Positions 32,793-41,600 of a stretch of 64,000 nt of DNA are shown piece after piece; the first letter of the stretch is position 1; each line of letters begins with the position of its first letter. The DNA is from Eubacteriales bacterium (lineage in GTDB: Bacteria; Bacillota; Clostridia; Oscillospirales; Oscillospiraceae). The translations under genes and the position numbers were made by a program. The DNA is taken from positions 1 to 64,000 of the forward strand of contig JAUNPV010000003.1 in NCBI GenBank assembly GCA_030536515.1, given 5' to 3'. The notes beneath the pieces are model-generated. The model worked only from the letters and a program-made list of their open reading frames with translations. It had not been told where the DNA came from and did not search any database.

Positions 32793-33677
32793 TTACATCA
32801 GCACAAAATGCCCGGGGGCAACCTCTGTGAATGTCCCATCCCTTGGAAAATCCATTGCTTCAAAATCCGGGTATTCCCGCTGCCGCTCGGTGCGGGGGTC
32901 CGGGTGGGGGATGGCGGAGAGGAGGGCCTGGGTGTAGGGGTGGCGGGGGTCGCCGTAGAGCGCCTTCGTGGGGGCAAGCTCCACCAGCTTTCCGCGGTAC
33001 AGCACCCCCACCCGGTCGCAGAGGTACTCCACCATGGCCAGGTCGTGGGCGATGAACAAAATGGAAAAGCCGTGCTCCTGCTGCAAATGCTTGAACAGGT
33101 TGATAATCTGGGCCTGGATGGACACGTCCAGAGAGGCAATCGGCTCGTCGGCCACCAGCAGCGCCGGCTCCATAGAAAGGGCCCGGGCAATGGCCACCCG
33201 CTGGCGCTGGCCGCCGGACAGCTCCGCCGGGCGCTTGTCCAGGAAGCTCTCGTCCATGCCCACGTAGTGAAGCTGGAAGGCGGCCTCCGCCCGGTGGGTG
33301 TGCCTGGGGGGCCGGATTTTGTGGATGACCATAGGCTCGGCGATGATGTCCGCCACCGTCATCCGCTGGTTTAGTGACGAGGTGGAGTCCTGGAAAATGA
33401 ACTGCCGCTGGGTTTGCAGCAGCTTCTTATTGGCCCGGAAGGCGGCGCTGTCGCAGGTGTTGATGCCCTGGAAGAAAATTTCTCCCGCCGTGGGCTTGTA
33501 CACATTCATGATGCACCGGGCGGCGGTGGACTTTCCGGAGCCGGATTCCCCTACCAGCCCCAGAATCTCGCCCCGTTCGATTTGGAAGGACACATCGTCC
33601 AGCGCCCGCAGACGCTGCCGGTTGGGAAACCGGAACTCGTGGGTCAGGTGGCGCACGTCCACCAGAATCTCAGCCAT
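32793..33677 (-). CDS. ABC ATPase, OppF/DppF family
   Basis: A 294-aa ATPase with Walker A GESGSGKST (about 42-50), Q-loop FQDS, signature LSGGQRQR, Walker B LLVADEP and H-loop FIAHDLA. The C-terminal oligopeptide-ATPase extension ends in HPYTQALLSAIPHPDP, typical of OppD/F proteins. It overlaps the other ATPase gene by 8 bases. Confidence 0.95.
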   Translation of the reverse strand: MAEILVDVRHLTHEFRFPNRQRLRALDDVSFQIERGEILGLVGESGSGKSTAARCIMNVYKPTAGEIFFQGINTCDSAAFRANKKLLQTQRQFIFQDSTSSLNQRMTVADIIAEPMVIHKIRPPRHTHRAEAAFQLHYVGMDESFLDKRPAELSGGQRQRVAIARALSMEPALLVADEPIASLDVSIQAQIINLFKHLQQEHGFSILFIAHDLAMVEYLCDRVGVLYRGKLVELAPTKALYGDPRHPYTQALLSAIPHPDPRTERQREYPDFEAMDFPRDGTFTEVAPGHFVLM

Positions 33678-34677
33678 TTGCCCCGCCTCCTCTCGTGATT
33701 TTCGGCGCCCGGGGGTCTAACAGCCAGGTGGCGGCAAAGTGGGTGTCCGAAATTTGAAACATAGGCGGCTCCTGTTGGTAGTCGATGTCCAGGGCGTATT
33801 CGTTCCGCCAGGCAAAGGCATCGCCGGGGGGCGGGTCGATGAGGGCCGGGGGCATTCCCGGAATGGCCTGCAAGTGGTCCTTCCCCCGGGCCAGGGCCGG
33901 CAGAGCGGCCAGCAGGCCCCAGGTGTAGGGGTGCCGGGGGTCGTGGTAGATTTCCTCGGCGGTGCCGATTTCCACAATTTTTCCGGCGTACATAATGGCC
34001 ACCCGGTCCGCCGCCCGGGCCACCACCCCCAGGTCGTGGGACACCAGGACGGTAGCGGTACCCAGCTGCTGCTGGATGCGCCTCAGCAGGTCCAGAATCT
34101 GGGCCTGGATGGTCACGTCCAGGGCGGTGGTGGGCTCGTCGGCCAGGAGAATTTTGGGATTGTTTGCCAGGGCGATGGCCATGACGGCCCGCTGGCGCAT
34201 TCCCCCGGAAAACTGGCAGGGATACTGGTCCGCCCGGACTTCCGGCTCCCGGATGCCCACCAGGCCCATCAGCTCCAAAACCCTGGCCCGGACCTTCGCC
34301 CTGGGCAGTCTGGGGTTGTGGACCAGCACCGCCTCGGCAATCTGCCGTCCCACGGTCACCGTGGGGTTCAGGGCGGTCATGGGGTCCTGGAACACCATGG
34401 AAAAGAGGCTGCCCCGGAGCCGGCCCATTTCCCGCTCGGAAAGGCCGGTGATATCCTTTCCGTCGGCGGTGACGGACCCGGCCGCAATGCGGGCCGATCG
34501 GGGCAGCAGCCTCATAATGGCCCGGCACAGCATACTCTTTCCGCAGCCGGACTCCCCCACGATGCCCAGCACCTCCCCGGGGGCCAGAGAAAAGCTGACA
34601 CCCCGGACCGCCTGAACGACGCCCGAGGGGGAATCAATATGGACCCGCAGGTCGTTTACTTCCAGTAATTGAGACAT
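33670..34677 (-). CDS. ABC ATPase, OppD/DppD family
   Basis: A 335-aa ATPase with Walker A GESGCGKSM (about 40-48), signature FSGGMRQRA, Walker B ILLADEPTTALD and H-loop VSHDLGV. HPYTWGLLAALP begins the C-terminal extension of peptide/nickel importers. It is the first ATPase gene downstream of the binding-protein gene, separated by 134 bases containing A repeats. Confidence 0.95.
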   Translation of the reverse strand: MSQLLEVNDLRVHIDSPSGVVQAVRGVSFSLAPGEVLGIVGESGCGKSMLCRAIMRLLPRSARIAAGSVTADGKDITGLSEREMGRLRGSLFSMVFQDPMTALNPTVTVGRQIAEAVLVHNPRLPRAKVRARVLELMGLVGIREPEVRADQYPCQFSGGMRQRAVMAIALANNPKILLADEPTTALDVTIQAQILDLLRRIQQQLGTATVLVSHDLGVVARAADRVAIMYAGKIVEIGTAEEIYHDPRHPYTWGLLAALPALARGKDHLQAIPGMPPALIDPPPGDAFAWRNEYALDIDYQQEPPMFQISDTHFAATWLLDPRAPKITRGGGANG

Positions 34678-34811
34678 AGGTTTTCCTCACCAATATGGTA
34701 CACACCCGTAGGGAACGGATTTATCCGTTCCGCTTCCGGGCAGCCAAATTGCCAGCCGGAGCAGGCGCTCCGGCTGGCCGGAACGGATAAATCCGTTCCC
34801 TACAGCGCTGT
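34678..34811. repeat. Inverted pair of A units
   Basis: A units at about 34709-34731 and 34779-34802 in opposite orientation enclose the hairpin GCCAGCCGGAGC/GCTCCGGCTGGC. The centre differs completely from the A pairs around uppP. Confidence 0.8.
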
Positions 34812-36347
34812 TTACAGGGTCCAGTCGCAGATGTTCCAGAAGATGCCCACGCCGTGGTGGCCCAGGACGGTGTCGGCGGCAATGCCCTGGAGCTGGGCGT
34901 TGGCGATGTAGATTGCGTCGATGTAGCAGAAGAAGGTGTAGGCGGGAGCCTGGGCCAGGGCCTGCTGGAAGGCGGCGTAGGCGGCCTTTCGCTGGGCGGG
35001 GTCGTCGGTGCGGCGGGCCTGGGTCAGGTATTCGTCCACCTGGGCGTTGGAGTAGCCGGAGTAGTTTGCTCCCTTGTCGGTGCCGAAAACCTTGTAGGTG
35101 TGGTCGTCGGCGTCAAAGGGGGAGCCCCAGCCGATGATGCAGGCCTCCTGGCCGCCCCAGTCGATGCCCTCCGGGGGGACGCTGGCCTTCACGTCCAGGC
35201 CGATGGCCTGAAGCTGCTGGGCGGCAATCTGGGCAAGGTCCACGCGGACCTGGTCCCCGGCGCTGGCGTTGATGGTAAAGCCGATTTTTTCGCCGTTTCG
35301 GTACCAGAAGCCGTCGGTGCTTTTCTCGCACCCGGCCTGGGCCAGCAGGGCCTCGGCCTGGGCGGGGTCATAGTCGTAGTGCTCCACAGTGGGGTCGTTG
35401 TAGACATTTTTTTGCAGGGGGCTGTAGGCCGTCTCGCCGCAGCCCAGCAGCACCGCCTCCACCATGGCCTGGCGGTCGATGGCGAAGCTGATGGCGGGAA
35501 TCAGGTCGGCGTTTTCCTGCCAGTAGGGGTTGTGGAAGTTGTACAGAATCCCCCGGTAGTCGGAGGTGGCCATGTCGTAGACCGTCAGGCCCTCCATATT
35601 CTGGAAGGTGGCGGCATCCTTGGGGGTCACCTGGGCCAGGTCCAGCTCCCCGGAGCGCAGCTGCAGGGCCCGGGAGGCATCGTCGGCCACGATTTTGAAA
35701 ATCAGATTGTCAATTTTGGCGGGACCTGCAAAGTAGCTTTCGTTTTTCACCATGGTAATGGCCTGGCCCACGTCCCAGCTCTGGAGCTTGTAGGGGCCGG
35801 TGCCCACGGGGTGGAGGAAGAACTCAGAGCTCTGCATATCCTCCCCCTCCAGCAGATGCTTGGGCAGAATCGCCATGGTCATGTATTCCAGGAAGGCGTA
35901 GTTGGGCTCCGACAGCCGGAAGGAAACGGTGTGCGCATCCAGCACGGTGATGGACTCCACGTCCTCATAGTTGGGGGCGTTTTCGGAGCCGTTGTCGGGG
36001 TTCTGAATGGCCTCGATGGTGAACTTCACGTCCTCGGCGGTGAAGGGCTGGCCGTCGTGCCAGGTTACGTTTTCCTCCAGATGGAAGGTGTAGGTGTTGG
36101 TATTTTCGTCAAAGTCCCAGGACTTGGCCAGCCGGGGGACGATGGCCCCCTGGCCGTCGTGGTCCGTCAGGCCGTCGAACAGCAGCACGTTGATTTCGCA
36201 GTGCTCGTCCATGGCGGGGTTGATGCGGGTGTAATCGCCGCTGCCGTAGACCAGGGTGGAGCCGCCGGCGGGGGAAGCGTCCCCGCCGCACCCGGCCAGC
36301 GCCAGGGTCAGACAGAAAATCAGAAGAAGGGCAGTGAGTTTTTTCAT
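34812..36347 (-). CDS. Extracellular solute-binding lipoprotein, OppA/DppA family
   Basis: A 511-aa SBP_bac_5 protein. A lipoprotein signal (MKKLTALLLIFCLTLALAGC, Cys20) is followed by the family region beginning LVYGSGDYTRINPAMDEH and including FHLEENVTWHDGQPFTAEDV, a hallmark of this family. It would deliver peptides or related ligands to the permease pair encoded downstream. Order in the cluster is SBP, OppD, OppF, OppB, OppC. The promoter at 36383-36411 drives it. Confidence 0.93.
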   Translation of the reverse strand: MKKLTALLLIFCLTLALAGCGGDASPAGGSTLVYGSGDYTRINPAMDEHCEINVLLFDGLTDHDGQGAIVPRLAKSWDFDENTNTYTFHLEENVTWHDGQPFTAEDVKFTIEAIQNPDNGSENAPNYEDVESITVLDAHTVSFRLSEPNYAFLEYMTMAILPKHLLEGEDMQSSEFFLHPVGTGPYKLQSWDVGQAITMVKNESYFAGPAKIDNLIFKIVADDASRALQLRSGELDLAQVTPKDAATFQNMEGLTVYDMATSDYRGILYNFHNPYWQENADLIPAISFAIDRQAMVEAVLLGCGETAYSPLQKNVYNDPTVEHYDYDPAQAEALLAQAGCEKSTDGFWYRNGEKIGFTINASAGDQVRVDLAQIAAQQLQAIGLDVKASVPPEGIDWGGQEACIIGWGSPFDADDHTYKVFGTDKGANYSGYSNAQVDEYLTQARRTDDPAQRKAAYAAFQQALAQAPAYTFFCYIDAIYIANAQLQGIAADTVLGHHGVGIFWNICDWTL

Positions 36348-36382
36348 GGGAATTTTTCCTTTCGCTTGTTCTTTTCGCTATC

Positions 36383-36411
36383 ATTATACCGAAAGGATTC
36401 CCCCGACGCAA
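36383..36411 (-). promoter_or_regulatory. Promoter of the opp-type operon
   Basis: On the minus strand, TTGCGT (36406-36411) and TATAAT (36383-36388), 17-base spacer. Confidence 0.7.
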
Positions 36412-36444
36412 GCCCCCCCGGGGGATGGAATTTGAGGTAAAAAG

Positions 36445-36503
36445 GAATAGTGAAGAGTGAAGAAGTAAAAAACCTCTTACCTCTTCACTCTTCACTATTC
36501 ACG
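36445..36503. repeat. J-type inverted repeat
   Basis: AATAGTGAAGAGTGAAGAAG pairs with CTTCACTCTTCACTATT. It is the same family as 32590-32703. It is AT-richer than the other repeats and lacks the GTAGGG end. Confidence 0.75.
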
Positions 36504-36524
36504 AAAACCAGTCATTGCAAACGG

Positions 36525-37541
36525 CTATTTCTGATTCAGATTCCGCACCGACCAGCCTACCTGGAGGCTGCCCTGGACCTGGATGCTTTCGATGCAGGTG
36601 GTTTTCGGGCGCTCGATGAGGTTGATGAGCTGGGTGGCGGCGATGCGGCCCAGGCTCTCCATGTCCTGGACGTAGGTGGTCAGGCCCATGACCTTGGCCA
36701 GGTGGATGCCGTCGTAGCCCATGACGGAGATGTCCCCCGGGACCCGGAGCCGGGCGTTGGCAATCACCCGGTGGCCCCCCACAAAGGAGTAGTCATCGGG
36801 GAAGATGATGCAGGTGGGCCGCTCCCGCAGGGCAAGCAGGGCCTTGGTGGCCTCGGCGCAGCGCTCGGGATTGTGATAGCTGCATTCCTGGACGTAGCTG
36901 GGCGGGACGTTCAGCCCCAGGGCCTCGCAGGCCCGGTAAAACCCCACCAGCCGCTGGCGGGTGACGGCGCAGCTGTCCCCGTAGAGGTAGGCAATGCGCC
37001 GGTGGCCCATGCTGTAGGCATAGCGGACCAGGGCATCCAGGCCGTTTACATTGTCGGAGGTGACGGAAATGCGGTCGTTGACCACATGGTCGATGGTCAC
37101 CAGGGGGATTTTGCTGTCCACCAGCTCCCGGACCTCGGGGTCCGTATAGTCCACGCTGACCACCACCACCCCGTCCACACCCCGGTACCGGCAGTGCTGC
37201 AAATAGGTGGTGGGCTTGCCCCCTACATTTTGGTTGATGAAGGTGATGTCATAGCCGTGGCTTTCGGCCTGGGCCTTGAAGCTCTCCAAAATGCGGGCGA
37301 AATATTCGTGGGTCAGACCGCTGCGCTGCCTGTCCGCAAACAACACGCCCAGGTTGTAGGTCCGGTTGGTTTTCAGTGCCTTCGCCGCTGCGTTTGTCAT
37401 GTAGCCCAGTTCATCCGCAACGGCGCAGACCCGCGCACGGGTCTCCTCACTGATGTCCTGCTGTCCATTTAATGCCTTGCTCACCGTTGCCACGGATACG
37501 CCGCAACGCTGGGCAATGTCCTTCATAGAAACCACGGTCAT
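36525..37541 (-). CDS. LacI family transcriptional regulator
   Basis: A 338-aa regulator. The helix-turn-helix is at about 6-26 (KDIAQRCGVSVATVSKALNG), followed by the hinge and a periplasmic-binding-like effector domain (about 65-335, YNLGVLFADRQ to GYDG). The start is ambiguous. GGAGGGG abuts ATG 37541, so GTG 37535 with 6-base spacing may be used instead. Target and sugar are unknown. A motif upstream of this gene (AACTTTTTCGTAAAAT at 37745-37760) recurs in front of the sugar-binding-protein gene at 43422, suggesting a link to that operon. Confidence 0.92.
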   Translation of the reverse strand: MTVVSMKDIAQRCGVSVATVSKALNGQQDISEETRARVCAVADELGYMTNAAAKALKTNRTYNLGVLFADRQRSGLTHEYFARILESFKAQAESHGYDITFINQNVGGKPTTYLQHCRYRGVDGVVVVSVDYTDPEVRELVDSKIPLVTIDHVVNDRISVTSDNVNGLDALVRYAYSMGHRRIAYLYGDSCAVTRQRLVGFYRACEALGLNVPPSYVQECSYHNPERCAEATKALLALRERPTCIIFPDDYSFVGGHRVIANARLRVPGDISVMGYDGIHLAKVMGLTTYVQDMESLGRIAATQLINLIERPKTTCIESIQVQGSLQVGWSVRNLNQK

Positions 37542-37792
37542 CCCCTCCTTTTTTATATTTTTTGTTTTGAATTCCCTCTCACATTTACCATATATCACAC
37601 CTGGCCAAAAAGCAAGCACTATTTTTCAAAAAAGGGGATATTTTTGAATATTTGTTGATAATAGCTATGAACTTTACGAAAATTTGTGGATATTTTCAAC
37701 TTAACAAAACTTAACGAGAGAAAAAATAAATCATCTGATGATAGAACTTTTTCGTAAAATTTCGGCTCCTTTACCAAAATGCCCAAAGAAAA
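37542..37792. promoter_or_regulatory. AT-rich regulatory region upstream of the LacI-type gene
   Basis: No gene. The region is much more AT-rich than its surroundings. It contains TTTACGAAAA (37672-37681), a direct GTTAAGTT repeat (minus strand, about 37700-37720) and AACTTTTTCGTAAAAT (37745-37760). The TTTACGAAA-like palindromes look like operator half-sites for the LacI-type protein. No single clear promoter was chosen. Confidence 0.5.
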
Positions 37793-37818
37793 GCGGCGGT
37801 CATCAGACCGCCGTTTTT
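37793..37818. terminator. Terminator at the end of the RpiR-lrgAB operon
   Basis: Stem CGGCGGTC/GACCGCCG with a 4-base loop (37794-37813). T-rich tracts lie on both sides, so it could serve both directions. Confidence 0.8.
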
Positions 37819-38508
37819 CTAAAGGATGAGCCGCAGCAGCGGAAACAGCGCCGCCGTGAACACACCCGCCGCCACCAGCGACAGGCTGCTGACGGCGCCG
37901 GTGAGCTCGCCCAGCTCATTGGCCTTGGCCGTGCCGATGACGTGCCCGGCAGTGCCGAAGGCCACACCCTGGGCCGCCGGGTCCGTGATGCGAAACAGCC
38001 GGCACAGGCCGGGGCCCATCATGTTGCAGGAAATGCCCGTGACGATGATGGCCGCAATGGTCACGCCGCCGAGACCCCCGAACAGCTCGCTGAGGGGCGC
38101 GCCGATGGCGGTGGTGACGCTTTTGGGCAGCAGCGACAAAATCAGGCTATCCGGCAGGCCCATCACAAGCCCGCAGGCCAAAATCACCGCCATGGACCCG
38201 GCGGCTCCCACCAGGACCCCCAGGGCAATGGCCCCGAGGTTTTGCTTCAAGGCCTGGAACTGCTCATACATGGGAATGGCCAGGCAGATGGTGGCGGGGG
38301 TCATCAGCCAGGACAGCCGGACCATGGCCGCCTGGTAGGTCCCCGGGGCCATGCCCGTCAGCAGCAGAAAGACGATGACCAGAATCATGCCGATGAGGGT
38401 GGGGTTGCACAGGGGGGAGGGGAATTTCTTCTGGAGCAGCCGGCCCGCCTGGAAGGCGGCCAGGGTCACCACCACCGGTGTCAGCTCCAGGGCAAGCAGC
38501 TCATTCAC
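37819..38508 (-). CDS. lrgB: LrgB/CidB family membrane protein
   Basis: A 229-aa protein with six or more membrane segments. It carries the family's characteristic blocks NPTLIGMILVI, PKSVTTAIGAPLSE and GTAGHVIGTAKANELGE. LrgA/LrgB pairs were first described as holin/antiholin-like and in Bacillus as a pyruvate transporter (PftA/PftB). Its start overlaps lrgA by 8 bases. Nearness to a NanA-type aldolase, which releases pyruvate, makes pyruvate transport an attractive guess. Confidence 0.93.
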   Translation of the reverse strand: MNELLALELTPVVVTLAAFQAGRLLQKKFPSPLCNPTLIGMILVIVFLLLTGMAPGTYQAAMVRLSWLMTPATICLAIPMYEQFQALKQNLGAIALGVLVGAAGSMAVILACGLVMGLPDSLILSLLPKSVTTAIGAPLSELFGGLGGVTIAAIIVTGISCNMMGPGLCRLFRITDPAAQGVAFGTAGHVIGTAKANELGELTGAVSSLSLVAAGVFTAALFPLLRLIL

Positions 38509-38860
38509 GGCCTTTTCCCTCCTTTTTCATCCAGCGCTGGGCCACCCGCCCGCTGATGCCGAAGGTCAAAACGGTGCTGGCCAGCACCAGGGCGGCCATG
38601 GGGACCAGGGAGCCTCTCACCAGGCCCCAGTTTTCCAGCACCCCCGCCGCCGGGGACACGAACAGCAGCGGCAGCAGGGAGGTCAGAAAGCTGCCCGCCT
38701 GCTTCACCTGGCCCAGCTTCACCACCCCCAGGCACAGGGCGGCAAACAGCAGCACCAGCCCATAGACCGAGGCAGGGATGGGCAGGGGAAGCAGCCGCTG
38801 AAGGGCCTCCCCGGCCAGGGTAAAGAGCAAAATAATAAAAAATTGAGAAAGATATTTCAT
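38501..38860 (-). CDS. lrgA: LrgA/CidA family membrane protein
   Basis: A 119-aa protein with four membrane helices, including LLPLPIPASVYGLVLLF and VKQAGSFLTSLLPLLFVSPA, which match the CidA/LrgA family. It overlaps the RpiR regulator gene by 4 bases (ATGA) and lrgB by 8 bases. The three genes therefore form one operon, RpiR-lrgA-lrgB. It works together with LrgB in the cytoplasmic membrane. Confidence 0.93.
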   Translation of the reverse strand: MKYLSQFFIILLFTLAGEALQRLLPLPIPASVYGLVLLFAALCLGVVKLGQVKQAGSFLTSLLPLLFVSPAAGVLENWGLVRGSLVPMAALVLASTVLTFGISGRVAQRWMKKEGKGRE

Positions 38861-39708
38861 ATATGCATTCCTGAGAGGGCAGCGGCCACGGCCTGGATGT
38901 GGGCATCACATTCGGCCCGGTTCCGCTGGCAGTATTCCTGAAATAAAATGTCCATCACCACCAGCTGGGCGATTTTGGCGGGGACGGTGCCCAGCTGGAA
39001 GGGGCTTTCGTTGGAGCCGCACAGCAGCACCACATCCGCCAGCTTGGCCGCCGGGGATTTGTTGAACCGGGTCACCAGAACCGTGGGGATGCCCCGGCTT
39101 TTGGCCAGCTCCAGAATTTGCAGGCCGCCGGTGGTGGCCCCGGAGTAGGACAGCAGCACCAGCACCCCGCCGGTGTCCATGGTGGCCACGGCGGACATTT
39201 GCAGATGGGAGTCCACCACCGTCTGGAATTTGCTGCTGACGGTGGAAAACAGGTGGGTGAATTCCTGGGCCATAATCATAGACCCGCCGGAGCCGATGCA
39301 CAGCACCTGCCCGGCCTGCTCAAACAGCTGCACCGCCCCCAGCACCTTGGCCGGGTCCACCAGCTTCACGGTCTGGCGGACCGCATCCACCGACACCGCC
39401 CCGGCGGCCCGGCTGCGGCCCAGCACTGTATCCGCCCCGTGGACCGGCAGCGGCGGGGCGGCCCCGGCGGCGGTATGCCGGGCCAGCTCCAGCTTGAAGG
39501 CGTTGAAGCCCTTCAGCTGCAAATTCCGGCAGAACCGGGAGACAGTGGCCTCCGCCGTGCCGCATTCCTCCGCCAGCTGGGTGATGGACATAAACTGCAC
39601 CCGTGCAAAATTCGCCACCACAAAGTCGGCGATTTTCCGCTCGGCGGCGGTCAGCTGATAATAGGAGGCGTGGATGCGTTCGAGGATATTGATTCCCTGT
39701 TCATCCAT
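38857..39708 (-). CDS. RpiR family transcriptional regulator
   Basis: A 283-aa regulator starting at ATG 39708, with GGAGA upstream. The N-terminal RpiR helix-turn-helix (about 1-77, including LTAAERKIADFVV and MSITQLAEECGTAEATVSRFCRNL) precedes a SIS sugar-phosphate-binding domain (about 120-250, CIGSGGSMIMAQE, LLSYSGATTGG). RpiR regulators such as NanR commonly control amino-sugar and sialic acid catabolism. The ligand here could be ManNAc-6-P or GlcNAc-6-P. It is the first gene of the lrgAB operon and lies beside the sialic-acid-like genes. Confidence 0.92.
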   Translation of the reverse strand: MDEQGINILERIHASYYQLTAAERKIADFVVANFARVQFMSITQLAEECGTAEATVSRFCRNLQLKGFNAFKLELARHTAAGAAPPLPVHGADTVLGRSRAAGAVSVDAVRQTVKLVDPAKVLGAVQLFEQAGQVLCIGSGGSMIMAQEFTHLFSTVSSKFQTVVDSHLQMSAVATMDTGGVLVLLSYSGATTGGLQILELAKSRGIPTVLVTRFNKSPAAKLADVVLLCGSNESPFQLGTVPAKIAQLVVMDILFQEYCQRNRAECDAHIQAVAAALSGMHI

Positions 39709-40073
39709 AATTGTGTCTCCTTTCCAAGTAATAGGGGGGGTAGCAGCCTTCCCCCCGCGGGGGAAGGTGCCCCAGTGCGCACACCGGGGCGGATGAGGGG
39801 CGTTCCCGCACAAGAGCACCCCCCGGCGGTGGCTGCCTGTAGGGGAGGGTCAATGACCCTCCCGTCGAAAATCCGACGAGGATTTTCGAATAAACCCCAC
39901 GGGACCGAGCACTTCAATTTCATAATCCCAGCTGCGGCCCCCTCGCCGGGGGCCGACGGGAGGGTCAGTGACCCTCCCCTACAGGGCGTGTACTATTACC
40001 GCACTTCGTAACTGAGTGACCCCCAGCGGTAGTGGGCTACCACCGGGGGTCGTAAGGAATTGGCTGGCAGTTC
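39709..40073. repeat. Gene-free region with half D element and B units
   Basis: A left-half D element (about 39747-39798; hairpin CCCCAGTG/CACCGGGG) and a split B-like unit. The B arms are GTAGGGGAGGGTCAATGACC (39839-39866) and GGGTCAGTGACCCTCCCCTAC (39963-39982). A GGTAGT/ACTACC-type hairpin near 40025-40045 follows. No gene seen. Confidence 0.75.
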
Positions 40074-41273
40074 TTATTCGCCCAGAACCTCGCCCATCAT
40101 CTGGTCCACCAGAATCAGGCAGCGGGGCACATGGAAGGGGCCCTTGAAGGTAGAGCCCTTGCAGGCGGGCAGGGTGGGCATTCCGTCCCGGCGGAGGTAG
40201 CCGTACCACTCGCCGTACTCGTCGGCAAAGTAGGCCTTGCAGTAGTCCAGCAGCTGGTAGAAAATGTCCAGATACTTCTCGTCCCGGGTGTCCCGGTAAA
40301 TCATCATGGAGGCAATCAGGGCCTCGTTGTGGGGCCACCACAGCTTCATGTCGTGCTCGTAGGCCTCGGGGGGATTGCCCAGGCAGTCCATGAAGTACAG
40401 AATGCCGCCGTACTCCTTGTCCCAGCCCATGGAGAATGCCATGTCAAAGACCTCAATGGCCTTGGCGTGGAGCTCTGCGTCGCCGGTCTGGTTGGCCCGG
40501 TCCATCAGGAACCAGGAGCACTCGATGTCGTGGCCGGGGTTGACCATCCGGCCCTCGGTGACATCCAGACGGGGGGTGCCGTCGGGGGCCACGTTCTCCA
40601 GGGTGCACTTGAGGTCATACTTCACATGGTAGTTGAAGATGTCGGCCACGCACTCCTGGGCCCGGGCCTCGTACACGTCCTTCATCTCCGGGTCCACACG
40701 CATCATCACGCCGGTGACGTTCAGAATGATCATGGGGATGCCCAGGCTCCGGCCGGTGCGGGTGGCGGGGTTGGTCTTGGGGCCCATGCCGGTGGGGTCG
40801 GCCATGCCGTGGTTCAGGTTCCAGTACATATCGTAGGCACGGCGGGCCCGCTCCAGGTGCTCACGCTCGCCGGTGACGCCGTAGTATTCGGCGTTGGCGA
40901 TGCAGTAGAAGGCCTCGCTGAAGCAGTACCGGCGCTGACGCAGGGGCTTGCCGTCGCCGGTGACGGTGAAGTAGAGGCGGCCTTCTGCATCGTGGTTGAC
41001 GCAGTGCTCCTCCAGGAAGTCGATGCAGCTCTTGGAAGCGGCCAGCCAGTCCTGCCGGACACCGTACACATGGCACAGGTAGGCATAGGTCCAGCCGCAG
41101 CGGCCCTGCATCCAGACGCTCTTATCGGTGGAGTAAATTTGGCCGGCCCGGTCCAGGCAGGTGTAAACACCGCCGTTGACAGGGTCCATGCCGTTTTTCA
41201 GCCAGAAGTCGGCCACACCGGACAGCTGGTTGCGGATCCACTGACGCTCAGCAATAAACTTTTTGCGATCCAT
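40074..41273 (-). CDS. N-acylglucosamine 2-epimerase (AGE) family protein
   Basis: A 399-aa (alpha/alpha)6-barrel protein matching the AGE/renin-binding family. Recognisable blocks include WMQGRCGWTYAYLC (about 54-67), RYCFSEAFYCIANAEYY (about 113-129), NPGHDIECSW (about 236) and WWPHNEALIA (about 294), with several conserved His/Arg/Glu. It probably interconverts N-acetylmannosamine and N-acetylglucosamine, the step after sialic acid cleavage. TTAGGAGG precedes the ATG. It is divergent from the YesL gene and has its own promoter. Confidence 0.92.
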   Translation of the reverse strand: MDRKKFIAERQWIRNQLSGVADFWLKNGMDPVNGGVYTCLDRAGQIYSTDKSVWMQGRCGWTYAYLCHVYGVRQDWLAASKSCIDFLEEHCVNHDAEGRLYFTVTGDGKPLRQRRYCFSEAFYCIANAEYYGVTGEREHLERARRAYDMYWNLNHGMADPTGMGPKTNPATRTGRSLGIPMIILNVTGVMMRVDPEMKDVYEARAQECVADIFNYHVKYDLKCTLENVAPDGTPRLDVTEGRMVNPGHDIECSWFLMDRANQTGDAELHAKAIEVFDMAFSMGWDKEYGGILYFMDCLGNPPEAYEHDMKLWWPHNEALIASMMIYRDTRDEKYLDIFYQLLDYCKAYFADEYGEWYGYLRRDGMPTLPACKGSTFKGPFHVPRCLILVDQMMGEVLGE

Positions 41274-41315
41274 ATGGTGATTCCTCCTAAGTTTGTTTCA
41301 TGGTTTGACCCTTTT

Positions 41316-41344
41316 ATCATACCACCCCAGGGGCTGAAATTCAA
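41316..41344 (-). promoter_or_regulatory. Promoter of the AGE epimerase gene
   Basis: On the minus strand, TTGAAT (41339-41344) and TATGAT (41316-41321), 17-base spacer. The spacer contains the palindrome CCCCTGGGG. Confidence 0.7.
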
Positions 41345-41369
41345 TGGGGTACCATAAAAAATAAGCAAG

Positions 41370-41535
41370 CCTTCCCCCACTGGGGGAAGGTGCCCCAGTT
41401 CGCAAACTGGGGCGGATGAGGGGCTTACGCTCTTTTGAGCGGCATAGGCAAAGCCGCGGGCGGCTCAGTCCCGGAATACCCCTCATCAGTCACCAGCTTG
41501 CGAGCTGGTGACAGCTTCCCCCAAGGGGGGAAGCC
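41370..41535. repeat. D element 9
   Basis: Ends CCTTCCCCCACTGGGGGAAGG and CTTCCCCCAAGGGGGGAAG. The inner hairpins are GCCCCAGTT/AACTGGGGC and TCACCAGCTT/GAGCTGGTGA. The arms are GGATGAGGGG and CCCCTCATC. It separates the two divergent promoters. Confidence 0.8.
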
Positions 41536-41544
41536 TTACTTTGC

Positions 41545-41573
41545 TTGATTTGGGCGGCCTCCTGTGCTACAAT
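41545..41573 (+). promoter_or_regulatory. Promoter of the YesL-type gene
   Basis: TTGATT (41545-41550) and TACAAT (41568-41573), 17-base spacer. Confidence 0.65.
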
Positions 41574-41600
41574 AGGCCAAAAGACAAGGAGGCCAAGCCT

